DNA of 64,000 nt from Coix lacryma-jobi var. lacryma-jobi. Lineage: Eukaryota > Streptophyta > Magnoliopsida > Poales > Poaceae. Shown piece after piece: positions 34,290 to 45,720 of this stretch. Under the pieces are notes generated by a model. It was not told the origin of the DNA and did no database searches. It saw nothing but the letters and a program-made list of their open reading frames with translations. Position numbers and translations under genes: made by a program. Each line of letters starts with the position of its first letter. Position 1 is the stretch's first letter. The stretch spans positions 115,789,432 to 115,853,431 of the forward strand of contig CM019831.1 in NCBI GenBank assembly GCA_009763385.1, in the 5' to 3' direction.

Positions 34290-34985
34290 CATCGTAGCTG
34301 CCTTCGCTCGTCGTCGACCAGGCTCCTCGCCGCCTTCGCTCATCTCCGACGAGGTTCGTCACCGTCGTCGCTCCTCGCCGCCTTCGCTCGTCTCCGACCA
34401 GGCTCGTCACCGCCTTTGTTCGTCGCCAACCGGGCTCATCGCCGACCCGCCTGCCGCCCAAGATCGGATCTACATCAAGCTGCAGTCATCCTCCGCCATT
34501 GGTTTTTCTCCACATTTTATTTGTACATCATCATGTACTACTCCTTTCCATATTTATTTTTCAGGGACTTCGCCTTCGCTCGTCGCCGACAAGGCCCGGG
34601 GATTTTGCAGTCAATCGTCGCCGACCAGGCCCAGGGACTTTGCCTTCGCTCGTCACCGACCAGGCCCGGGGACTTCGCCTTTGCCCATCGTCGTCCAGGC
34701 TCAGGGACTTTGTTCGTCGTTGACTTCGCCCGTCGCCGTTGTCGCTCGTCGTCAACCGGGCTCGTCGACGCCCTCGTCGCCGCCTTCGTTCGTCGCCGCC
34801 GTCAACCGGGCTCGTCACCGCCTTCGTTCGTCGCTGACCGGGCTCGTCGCCGCCTTCACTCGTCATCGTCTTCACTCGTCGTCGACCAGGCTCATCGCCA
34901 TCTTCGTTCGTCGCCGTCTTCGCTCACCGCCGCCCCCGCTCGTCGTCAACCCGGCTTGTCGCCGCCTTCGCTCATCGTCGACCAT
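34290..34985. repeat. Degenerate TCGTCGCC-rich minisatellite, block 1
   Basis: Repeats on the theme TTCGCTCGTCGCCGACCAGG with many variants. Long open frames on both strands follow from the lack of stops in this composition and are not real genes. Confidence 0.75.
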
Positions 34986-35099
34986 CCGCGAGATCTCCAG
35001 CGACACCGTCTCAATGACCTCCGTGTCTACATCAACTTCATCATCGTCGACCTCTCCAAACGATCGCCGACCACTCCAGACGTTCGCCGACCTCTCCAA

Positions 35100-35700
35100 A
35101 CAGCCTGGCTGACGCTAAAGGAGTTTCAGAGCCGGGGTTACTGTCACCGCCGGATGCGTGCATGAGCGCCTGCTCTCTGCGCTATGGCGGCCAGTAGTCC
35201 TCCCAAGTGACGTCCTGACCTCTCTACGCGTGCATGAGCGCCTGCCCTCTGCGCTACGAAGGGAATGCTAAGCTTGGGCTGAGACCTCCAGAGGCTATAC
35301 GTCCAGTGCTTGTATACGCGCCGTTACGCGCTCGTTCTCCATGCGGTCTCCAAGCAGCCTGACTGACGCCGACGAAAACTCAGAGTCGGGGCTGTTGTCA
35401 CCATCGGACACGTGCATGAGCGCACGCCCTCTGCGCTACGGTGGCCAACAGCTCTCCTAAGGGACGTCCCGACCTCTCTACGCGTGCATGAGCGTCCGCC
35501 CTCTGCGCTACGAAGGAAAGGCTAACTTGGGCTGAGAATTCCGAAGCTATATGCTTAGTGCCTCGCATCTGCGCCACCCACGCGCTCGACGAACGGTCTC
35601 TATTCGCCCAGGTCATGCCACGATCGAGCCTCTCGGAAAAGACCCTATCTGTGGTACCTCCCTACGCGTGCATGAGCGTCTTCCCTCTGCGCTATGGGAT
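35100..35700. repeat. Direct repeats with CGTGCATGAGCG motif
   Basis: A block with ACGCGTGCATGAGCG followed by CCCTCTGCGCTACG occurs at least five times (near 35155, 35225, 35412, 35482, 35665), in larger units of about 260 bp that start with GCCTGACTGACGC. Confidence 0.7.
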
Positions 35701-36119
35701 GCTAGCAGCGGTTCCTTGGGCAACGCCCTTGACTCCTACGCGCAAACGAGCTCCGCGCTCTACGCTATGGATGCTGGGACAACCCAAGGCCGAACTGTTC
35801 ATCGCTATGGCTCACGGCTATTGGGTCTGCGGAATTCAGGGAATATGCAAAACACGTCGACTCGCTAGAAGTTTTGTCTCTATTCGCCCAAGAGTCTATT
35901 TACAGACTATTCTCCTATGCTACGTTCCTGCCCTGCGGCAAAAAGATCTACATCGGCGACCCGGGCCTTCGTGGTCGGCTCCATCTCCGTCTCCAGATGC
36001 TCCATGTCTCCCTCTGAAGCTCGGGGACTTCAACAAGCTGCAATCATCCTTCGCCATTAGTTTTTCTCCATATTTTATTTGTACATCATCATGTACTACT
36101 GCTCTCCATATTTATTTTC

Positions 36120-37110
36120 CAGGGACTTCGCCTTCGCTCATCGTCGATCAAGCTTGGGGACTTTGCCTTCGCTCGTCGCTGACCCAAGCTCGGGGACTTC
36201 GCCTTCGCTCGTCGCCGCCGTCGCTCGTCGTCGACCAGGCTCGTCGCCGCCTTCGCCCGTCACCGTCGTCGCTCGCCGCTGACCAGGCTTGGGGACTTCG
36301 CCTTCGCTCCTCGCCGCCTTCGTTCGTCTCCGACCAGGCTCGTCACCGCCGTCGTTTGTCGCCGACCGGGCTCCTCGCCGTCTTCGCTCGTCGCCGCCTT
36401 CGCTCGTCGCCGCCTTCGCTCGTCGCCACCTTCGCTCGTCGTCGCCGCCTTCGCTCATCGTCGTCTTCGCTCATCGTCAACCAGGCTCCTCGCCGCCTTC
36501 GCTTGTCTCCGACCAGGCTCGTCGCCGCCTTCGCCCATCACCGCCGTCGCTCGCCGCTGACCAGGCTCGGGGACTTCGCCTTCGCTCCTCACCGCCTTCA
36601 CTCGTCTCCGACCAGGCTCGTCACCGTCGTCGTTCGTCGCCGACCGGGCTCCTCGCCGCCTTCGCTCGTCACCGCCTTCGCTCGTTGCCACCTTCGCTCG
36701 TTGTCGCCGCCTTCGCTCGTTGTCGTCTTCGCTCATCGTCGACCAGGCTCCTCGCCGCCTTCGCTCATCTCTGACCAGGCTCGTCACCGCCTTCGTTCGT
36801 CACCGACCGGGCTCGTCGTCGCCTTCGCTCGTCATCGCCTTTGCTTGTTGCCGCCGTCGCTCATCGTCGCCTTCCCTCGTCGCCGTCCAGGCTCGGGGAT
36901 TTCGCCTTCGTTCATCGCTAACCAGGCTCAAGGACTTCGCCTTCGCTCATCACCGACCAGGCTCGGGGACTTTGCCTTCGCTCGTCGCTGCCTTCGCTCC
37001 TCGTCGTCTTCGCTCATCGTCGTCTTCGATCGCTGCCGCCATCATTCGTCGCCGTTTTCACTCGCTGCCGCCATCATTCATCGCCGTCTTCTGTTTTCTA
37101 AGCAGAAGGT
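36120..37110. repeat. Degenerate TCGTCGCC-rich minisatellite, block 2
   Basis: The same unit as block 1, longer. It is preceded at 36035-36135 by a copy of the segment at 34475-34580 (CTGCA(A/G)TCATCC...TTTTTCTCC...CAGGGACTTCGCC), so a unit of about 1.56 kb was duplicated. Confidence 0.75.
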
Positions 37111-37170
37111 CGTAGGTTCATCAACCCGTCGCCGACCAGGTTCATCGACCTGATCTTCGCCCGTCGCCCA

Positions 37171-40031
37171 GGCTCGTTGGCCTGGCCTTCACTCGTCGCC
37201 GGTGTGCATCAAGTCGCTCCATGCTGTTTGGATCAGGGTGCTGATTTTGGGCAGCTCATCGGGGCACTTGCTAAATGCTCTGTAAGCTCGGCACTGAAGC
37301 GGAGGGAAATCATCCAATCGATCACGTGGGCGCGCAACCCACCGCTCTGCAAGGACCGAGCCGAAGCCGCCGCGCTCGCAAACCAGTTCCCTCCGCTTGC
37401 ATCCCCTTCCGATCCACCATAGCAGACCGCCCGAACTCCGTGGCAAGCTACGCCGTCCTCCGCCCTCTCCGCCTATTTGAGCTAGCCCTAGCATCGCACA
37501 TTGCACATTGCACATCGCCACCATCCCACCGTGCCTGTGCCTTTTGTTTCCCTCGCAAGCGCTGTAGAGGCACTACCACCATCATTGTCGAGCTCAACTT
37601 CTCCTCACAGAGCCTACCATGTTTCCCCTTTCGCCCACCACTGAGCTCGCAAAGGTCACAACGCGGCCAGGAGTCCCATCCCCGGTGAGTCTCGGCGCCG
37701 AGAGGCCACCTCTCCGACCTCGCCGGCGAAGCCGATCGAATCCGCCTCGGACTCACCTCTTCGGTCCCCAAATCCACGACTACAACACCTCCATTGGCAC
37801 CGCAGTAAGCCCCCTACCTCCCCGTACTCCCGCTTGGCCTCGCTACGTGTTGTAGCGTCGTTCCGGCGAAGCGCCACCACCCTTCCTATGGCGTCGCCGT
37901 GCAGGGTTCGGGTGCCGCCATGCTACAAGCACTAGCAGACGATGCACACACCTCCACCCTCCGTTCATGGACGACCGAGATTAGATCCACAACACCAAAC
38001 CAGCATGAGCCAAGTCCACGGCCCGTGGACTTCGTCCACCACCCCCTCACGCCCGCGTCCACCACCAGCTAGCACCGCCGATCCAACCACACGGCGCCGC
38101 GTGGCGATCACGTCAGCGCCACACTAGCCTGCGCCGTCCGTCGAGCACTTTTGCATATAAGCCCTTGCCTTTTTCAGAAATCAACCCGCGCTCTAGGTTA
38201 ACTGTACCTTGAGTCTATGCACTCTTCCACGCAGGCCCCTGCAGTTTTACCGAATTGAGGCCCGGTCCAGTGGCATTTTCTTTTCAGTTTTCTTTTATTT
38301 TAAATGCAAAATCACTTCAAATGAATTACAGTTTTGCCACCCAACTTCAAATGCCTATAACTTTCGCGTTTCAACTCCGATTCGACCCGTTCAAGTCGCG
38401 TTAGATTCATCTTGACGAGCTCTACCCAATAGATCTGTTTATTTTCTGTTTCCATACTGTTGATGTACTGTTTCTTATATTACTTTATTTGGGCCATGTA
38501 TTGATGTTTGATCCAGAGAGTGCGATCAACGTGGAACCCTCAGATCAAGACCGTGTCTTTGTTGATTTGACCCAGCCCGAAGGGCAAGTGCCCTTGAACA
38601 TCTTGCTCCCATATTTATTTTATTTTGAGTTAGAGTAGTTAAATCCAGTAGATGCATGCAGTTTTAAATTGAATCTCATGTTAAGGTTTACTAGAACTTG
38701 TTCATATTTTCCTTGTCACCTGGTTTGGGATGTATTGGGTAGAAGTCTATGCTTAGCCCTGCAGTCATGGTTGGGATGGGATGGTTAATAATAAATTCTG
38801 ATTAATGATCTATGAAATATGTGGCTGGTAATGTTGTAGTATGGTGAGTAGGAAAATCCGGCAGGATGGACCGTACTGGTGGTTTTTATGCCGTGGGACT
38901 CGGCAGTTGGTTTTGGTTTTTGGTTCTGGGCTTGTTCTAGACTGATCCTGCCTGGATCCCTAGGAACCAGTTCTCGAAGCCTGTAACTCGACTTAACAGC
39001 GCAACCATGAGGTTTAGAATGGGATGAACCTGGCTAATTAATTACTTTCCTCCAAGTCATGCTACACAGGGTTTGTTTAGTGGCTCAAGAGGGGTTCTGA
39101 CCTATGTACGGGGGAGAAACCTTAGAGTACGTGTCACACAGGCTTGGAGGGGCTTTGTAAAGGCCTTGTAGTGTGATCCCGCTGTGCACCTTGACAGTGT
39201 TTAGCGTGATGGGGAACACATGACTTATGGGTAACGATGTGCAACCTCTGCAAAGTGTAAAACTGATATATCAGTCGTGCTAACGGTCACAAGCGGCTTG
39301 GACTTCTTCGAGATTAGTTGGTTACTGGTTACTGGTTCGGGTCGTCTGATGTACTTTAGGTATGGTTTGCCTGATGGACTTCAGGTGTGGGTTGTGCTTG
39401 GTGGACTCCAAGTGTTGGTTGCTCGGTGTGACTCTGAGTGTGGTTTGCTCAGTGCAACTTCGAGTGTGGTTACTGTTACTGTTGGAGACTGTGGTTATAA
39501 CCTAGTAAATAGGTGCATAGGATTAATATGATTAATAGGCTGTGTTGCTTTAGGCGCTTGAGTCAAACAGAGTCAGCCTACCTTTATTAATAGCCTCATA
39601 AGCATATATTTCCTACACTTGCGGAGTATATTTCGATGTACTCATACTTCCTCTTTGAGCCCCCTGCTACCCCACCTAGACGTTGGAGTCTACGACGCAA
39701 AGCAGGAGTACCCAAAAGCTAGACGACGGATATGACCCTAACAACTTGTACCCAGAAGACGGTGGATACGACTCAGACGACTTGTACTAGGATGGCGCAG
39801 CCCCCAGTCGACCTTCCTGTGGAGATGGCATCCAGTTTCCACGAGTCTACATCAGAGTGTGTTGAGAGTCTGTACTTTTCTTTCAGACCCGAGGGTCATT
39901 TTTGTAATAATGTTTGATATATTAATAAAATATTGTTTTGATATTTACTATGATGTCGATATATGTATGAATATTGATCCTGACATACATATATTGTGCT
40001 CCAATTTTGTTCTTAAAATTGGGGTGTGACA
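37171..40031. other. Remaining body of the large Gypsy solo LTR
   Basis: GC-rich to about 38150, then AT-rich with GT-rich segments (39260-39480). No coding region is supported. Confidence 0.45.
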
Positions 40032-40999
40032 GTTAGTTGTGGTGCACACTTCTCAAACTTAGCGCTAGGTAGTTCAGAGATAGACCATAGATCAAGTGGA
40101 CCGAAAGTCGTTAAGGTAACATCATGATTCGAAGTTGACAGAGCCTAGTATTAGGCATCCGACGCTGCTCCTGCACCCATCAGACACGTCTGATGCGTGC
40201 AGGAAGTGCATAGTGAATGACACTTGTTGACACGCCTGAAGGGTTGCGTCGGCGTCGGACGCACATGTGGCATTGTGCACTCAGGGTTTGGTTTTAGCGT
40301 CGCATCGAACGTTGGTATCAGACGCGCCGGGTGGTGCGTCCGATGACTGTCCAAACAGGTTTCAGAGAGGTCCAATTGCCATTGGACGTGCCCGATGGGT
40401 TGGCATTAGACGCTACCAGTGTCCGATGTCACTGTGACGTGTACTATCAAAAGAATTACACATTACCGTTGGAGAGGCATCGAACGCGTCTGATGCAATC
40501 GACAGGCGTGCCTGATGCCCCTTGAACAACTAAGTTTTACCCCTTCATGAATGGCTTGTGTGTGGGAGGGGGGGTATTTATACTCCTCCAACTCGTCCAT
40601 GAGGGATCTATTATGTTGGGGGTAGAGACAGCAGAGCCTGCTCTCCTCCTTGTAAAAAGGTCTGACGCCTAACAGGTTCTAGGACCTCCTTGTAAATACG
40701 TAAACTATGAGGGGTGAGGAGGGAGAATATTCCTCCCACCGCCCTTATAAATAAAGGCTAAGGGGCTCCGGGTGGGGGGTCTCTCGGGCTCTCTCTCCTC
40801 TTTCTCTTGTGTGAGATGGGCCTGACTCACCCTCACCTCTGGTGGGGGTTTGAGCGAAGGACTACATCCCAACATATTGCCATTTGAACAGTTGTGAAAA
40901 CACTTGAGAGTGCAAGGAGAAGCAAGAGCCTAGTAAGGTGTTTGAGATTTGATAATTGCAAGATTAGAGAACTCATGAGAGCATAGAGAGTAGCAAGTG
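40032..40999 (+). repeat. Copia LTR-like remnant with TCCGATG/CATCGGA motifs
   Basis: Motifs such as GTCGGACGC and TCCGATG recur at 40160-40510. A CTTATAAATAAAGG promoter-like box lies near 40742. The sequence appears to continue beyond the inserted Copia element at 54164, so this is an older LTR in which the Sirevirus-like element landed. Confidence 0.5.
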
Positions 41000-43547
41000 T
41001 GTAAGGACCTGTGTGGCCCAGAGGGGGGTGAATAGGCCTGTCAAAAATCACAGCTCAAAACTTAATTAGATGAGCCCGGCACTACCGCTCTGTGCCTGGT
41101 ACTGCCGCTGCCCGGCACTGCTGGCCCCAGCGCGGTACTGCCGCGCAGAGTGAGACCTGAGACTGTAATTTGAAATTCAGCCACAACAAACCAAATCTAT
41201 ATGAATGGAAATGTAGCACTTGGTTCACTGAACCAACAGAACCAACTCTAACAAGCCTAATATGTGACAATAAGTAGATCGGGCCAAACCCTAGAATCTA
41301 TCACAAGCTCATGAATATGAAGAATGAAACTAGCAAGCACAAGAGACAAGTGATTTATCCCGTGGTTCAGCTCGCCACCAAGGCTTGCCTACCTCCACGT
41401 TGTTGAGGTTGACCACTTAGGTCATGAGCTTTGCAACTCTACCTCGTTCTCAAGTCAAGGAACCAAATCCTTGAAGTGAGGGGTAATAATACTAGCTGCA
41501 CAAGTGATTACAATCCTCCCTAGGACGCCACACAAGTTGGCAAGGCTCTAGGGTGACGCCTAGCCGGCTAGGGTTCCAAGAACCCAAGAGTAATAGAAGC
41601 AAATCCACCGGTTATGGCTCAAATCAAGTGCTCTAGAAAGTAGATCTCAGCTAGGGCTTCTCTTTGATGAAGGTTTGAGCCTCTCAATCACTTGGAATCA
41701 ATGGGAATCAAAGGGTTGGTGAGAGGGGAGTTGAGAGCCTTCAATGGGGAAGAGAGAAGCTTGTCTGGAGGTAGGTGATGAGTTATGGTCGTGGACGACC
41801 GTTGGGGTGGCAGGGAGATGGAGTAAATATCCCCTGCCTTCCAACGGTTACGATAAGTCGCGGCAGTGCCGGCCTTAGCCCGGCAATGCCGCGGCTCGGC
41901 ACTGCCACGCCGTGGGCGGCACTGCCGCGCCTACCAGACAAACAGGAACAGATCTGAAATAGGTGCAGCTGTCTTTGGTTAGGAATAAGGATGACTTGGG
42001 TTGGTTTGAGCACATGTCATTCAGCCATAGCAATGTATTTGCATTCCCCCTTGATAGTACGACATTCCTATAACTCAAATTCAAATGAAAAAGCTCTTTG
42101 TAGAACTTTGAGTCCAGAACCGATGAAATATAGTATGAGGGGTTGTAAGTGCAAACAAGCCCTAATTGTGGGTTTTGGTGATAATGACCACATGATTAGA
42201 GGACTAACGAGATTTATGAAGTTGATAAGCAGGTTATGATAAGAAAGGATGGTGTATATGCGTTGGTGGACCCCTCACACTACATTTTATCGATTCCGAG
42301 CTCAAAGTGCTTCAAAGATATTCTATTTTGATTACTTGAGTTTAGGAATGCCGTACTATTAAGGGGGAATGCAAATTCATTGATATGGCTGAATGACATG
42401 TGCTCAAACCAACTCAAACCATCCACATTTCCAACCAAATACAGCTGCACCCATTGTAGATCTGTTCCTGTCTGTTTGGTGGGCGCGGCAGTGCCGCTCT
42501 AGGCGCGGCAGTGCCAGGCCGCGGTACTGCCGGGCTAAGGCCGGCACTGCCGCGACTTGATTTGTCCGTTGGATGGCAGGGGGTATTTACTTCACCCCCT
42601 CTGCCTCCCAACGGTCATCCACGACCAGAACTCTCCACCTACCTCCAGACAAGCTCTCTCTTCTCCATTGAAGGCTCTCCAAGCTCCCAACCACCAAAAT
42701 CTCTATTCCCATTGATTCCAAGTGATTGAGAGGCTCAAACCTTCACCAAAGAGGAGCCCTAGCTGAGATCTACTGCCTAGAGCACTTGATTTGAGCCATA
42801 GCCGGTGGATTTGCTTCTATTACTCTTGGGTTCTTGGAACCCTAGCCGGCTAGGCGTCGCCCTAGAGCCTTGCCAACTTGTGTGGCGGCCTAGGGAGGTT
42901 TGTAATCACTTGTGCAGCTAGTAAGATTACCCCTCACCTCAAGGATTTGGTTCCTTGACTTGAGAACGAGGTTGAGTTGCAAAGCTCATGACCTAAGTGG
43001 TCAACCTCAACAACGTGGAGGTAGGCAAGCCTTGGTGGCGAGCTGAACCACGGGATAAATCACTTGTCTCGCGTGCTTGCTTAGTTTCATTCTCTATGTT
43101 CATGAGCTTGTGATATATTCTAGGGTTTGGCTCGATCTACTCTATCTTTCATATTTGGCTTGGAGTAGTTGTTTCTGCTGGTTCATATAGCCTTTTGTTA
43201 CATTCCTATTCATATAGAATCTGCAGATTGTGGTTAGATTTCGAATTGCAGCTTCTGGTCTTCATCTGCGCGGCAGTACCGCGCTGAGGCCGGCAGTGCC
43301 GGGGAGCGGCAGTGCCGGGCACAGGGCGGTAGTGCCGGGCATATCTAATTTGGTTTTAAGCTGTGATTTTTGACAGGCCTATTCACCCCCCCTCTAGGCC
43401 ACACAGGTCCTTACAGGGGTCCACCAACTCGTATGCACCATCCTTTGTTAATTTAAACCTGCTTGTCATCTTCATAAATCTCATTAGTTCTCCAATCATG
43501 TGGTCATTATCACCAAAACCCACAATTAGGGCTTGATTGCACTTACA
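41000..43547 (-). repeat. 3' LTR of the Sirevirus-like element, split by a solo LTR
   Basis: The two parts are 41000-42143 and 43421-43547 (about 1271 bp joined). The ends are TGTAAGGACC and ...CACTTACA as read on the plus strand. It is 20 bp longer than the 5' LTR because of one extra unit in a CGGCACTGCCG cluster near 41905. Confidence 0.92.
42144..43415 (+). mobile_element. Solo LTR of the same family, nested in the 3' LTR
   Basis: It runs TGTAAGTGCAA to AGGTCCTTACA in the opposite orientation to its host LTR, 1272 bp, with perfect GGGGT duplications at 42139-42143 and 43416-43420. Its sequence mirrors the LTR of the host element with moderate divergence. Confidence 0.92.
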
Positions 43548-43563
43548 ATCTCCCCCTTTTTGG
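43548..43563 (-). other. Polypurine tract
   Basis: The minus strand reads AAAAAGGGGGAGA immediately before the 3' LTR, the plus-strand DNA priming site for reverse transcription. Confidence 0.85.
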
Positions 43564-44220
43564 TGATTGATGACAACACAATCGAAGCTTACAATAAAAA
43601 GGGTACAATACTTGAGATTTAGAAGCTTAGGTGTGAAACCTCCCCCTAAATGTGTGAATGAGAGCTGAAATCTCAAAATGGCATTAGAGGCCAACATTCA
43701 CATATTCAAAAGTGAGAAATAGGTTCAGTTTCACATCTAATAGCTTTGTGGGGTGCAACTAAACTTTTTCAAGAATAATATGTGATGCGAATGACAGTTT
43801 AAGCACATCAGAGAGGTTTGCTACCTGTCAGCCAGAGCGGTACTGCCGCTCTGGGCGCGGCACTGCCGGAGCCCGGCACTGCTGGCCCTGGAGCGGCACT
43901 GCCGCTCAGGCTACAGACAGCAAACGCAGCGGAAAACAACACAGACACAAAGCATGATCATCAACCAGACTAAACAAGATATGACAAGCTAGATAAACAA
44001 ACAAACATACATGTCCACATCCAAGTCTAAGAAGTAGCATCATAGAGTAATATTACAAAATAGAGTTTGATCGAATCAAACTCCCTCACAACTCACAACT
44101 ACTAAAAGATGGGACATGAAAAAGAAAGTGTTGTACCCCCTTTTCTTCACCTAATTTCTCCCCCTTTGGCAACAAGTCACCAAAAAGAGAGAAGTAGAGA
44201 AGAGAAGAGTGTCCAAACAC
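43564..44220. other. Untranslated region between env-position ORF and 3' LTR
   Basis: Holds a cluster of CGGCACTGCCG units (43828-43912). No ORF is supported. Confidence 0.6.
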
Positions 44221-45720
44221 TCACTCATCATCGGAAGCTATCTTGTCCCACTGAACTTCTTCCTCCTCATCATCATCATCGTCGTCGTCGTCGGACTCTA
44301 CCACGGCCTTCCCATGGCGATGGGTGGTACTGGTGTAGCGTGTCGAGGCACGTGTAGAACGACGGGGTGGCTCAGGCACTATCTCCTCCTGCTCCTCATC
44401 GCCATCTGAATCTATATCATCCGAGTCAAGGCTGGAGAGGTCGAAGTGAGGTGGAGAGCGGGGTGGAGGTAACGACGAACGACCCGCCCGCTCTCGCTCT
44501 GCTCGCTGCTCAACGAGTGCCTGGTGAGTTGTCTGGGCTGCGTAGGTGCAAGTGGAGAAGATGGCCTTGATCCATTTGGCCAGCTTGCTCTTCTTCTTCC
44601 TCTGATAGGAAGGGCGAGAGCTCTCTGGCCTGTCAACTGCTGCTGCCCCTGCTGCTGCTGCCCTCTTCTTCTCCGCTCTGTATGGCTCATGCAACCCATC
44701 CTTGATGAAGGTGTAGCCGGAGACCATCTCAATCATGTACATGATGTAGGGGGCATAGAGAACTGCCTTCCTAGCATCCTCGGCTGCAACCTGAAGCTCG
44801 GTCCATATAAAGCTGGATATGGAAAAGTGATTAGCCCCGGGGGCCATCCTAGCCAACATGTTCCTGCCATATCCATATAAGTTAGAATGGGACCCACTCT
44901 TTGGGTTGAGAGTCTGCCTGAAAAGGTTGTTCAACATATAATAAAAGCCCTTCAGCCCCTTGACCAACCCATCTGCCTTCCGAGGGTCCTCATACATGAA
45001 AGCAATCTCAGAATCTGTCAGGGTCCTCTCATCATGCAGATTATCAAACTCTCTATCCTCGCTGCCCAAACTGAGGATCCTACTAAAGGTCTCATAAGTG
45101 ACCTTGTAGTGATGACCCTCAGTCATCCAATGCATCTCCTCAACCACATTGTCAACATAGAGCGTTGCATGAAACTGATGGATGATCTCGGTGTTCCAAT
45201 TATAGCTAAATCCCATCAAATCATACATGTTTCTAGCCTTGCATGCAGCCACCACCCTATTGATGTCATGATCACCCTTGCTCTCAAGATGCTCCCAATC
45301 AACATACCTCATGTTCAGAATCTTCTGCTTCTTGGCATTGTACAGGACTGAGCGATAGAAGTCAGAGTGGAACTCATTCCAGAACCTGTAATCAATGCCC
45401 ATATCCTTCTGATAGTTGTATGGATTGAGCTGGCGCTGAGACTTCACTGAGCTGAACTACTGATAATAGGACACAGGCTGCCTGTCCTTGGTGTCCTGTG
45501 GAGGCCTCTCCTACACGTCCTCTGTATATGGCTGCAAGTGTGCCCTGCTGACCTCTGCCAGATGCTCTGGTGTATTGGGATAGAGGTCATCCCGAATCTG
45601 TCGCCCTTGCATCTGCAGGCGAGCCTCATCTCGGATCTGCTGTCTAGCTGAAACATCTCCTTGGGAGCTAGAGCCACCTCGACGGGATGGCTGCTTGCTC
45701 CTCCCCCTGAGCGGATCCAT
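44221..45720 (-). pseudogene. Third ORF of the Sirevirus-like element (env-position, function unknown)
   Basis: One frame of 500 codons from ATG 45720 to a stop at 44221, interrupted by two TAG codons at 45511-45513 and 45457-45459. The central part (residues about 100-330) is a folded-looking domain of the kind annotated as putative plant transposon protein (motifs RFWNEFHSDFYRSVLYNAKK, HWMTEGHHYKVTYETFSRIL, ALYAPYIMYMIEMVSG). The C-terminus is acidic, with poly-Asp/Glu and a basic RRSTRASTRY segment. I see no signal peptide or clear membrane helix, so env-like refers only to its place between pol and the 3' LTR. It is on the same strand as gag and pol. Confidence 0.65.

Larger units (their letters stand above)
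33508..37170 (+). mobile_element. Nested Gypsy-type element with low-complexity interior
   Basis: A 491-bp LTR (33508-33998) is followed directly by TTGGCGCGCCAGGTAGG, the primer-site sequence seen in many grass Gypsy elements. The interior has no gag, protease, RT or integrase motif. It is made of degenerate minisatellites and direct repeats. No 3' LTR is seen, so the right border (about 37170) is a guess from where the repeats stop. It resembles a large non-autonomous (LARD-like) derivative. Confidence 0.6.
33034..40031 (+). mobile_element. Solo LTR of a large Gypsy element, interrupted
   Basis: The borders are TGTAACACCCC at 33034 and GGGGTGTGACA at 40031, inverted ends typical of long Tekay/Del-type Gypsy LTRs. 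The flanks are ATTAG and GTTAG, a 4-of-5 target match. No internal coding domain follows, so it is a solo LTR. It is interrupted from 33508 by another LTR element, and the remaining LTR sequence (about 37.2-40.0 kb plus 33034-33507) would be roughly 3.3 kb. The AT-rich 38.2-40.0 kb part holds no gene. Confidence 0.78.

Noticed and set aside
34000..37153. Very long open frames on both strands (up to about 530 codons)
   Set aside because: They are made of TCGTCGCC-rich minisatellites that contain no stop in several frames, with no domain and no consistent start. I treat them as repeats, not genes.
44109..45351. Plus-strand frames opposite the third ORF
   Set aside because: They are shadows of the minus-strand ORF, which is in register with the element's other genes.
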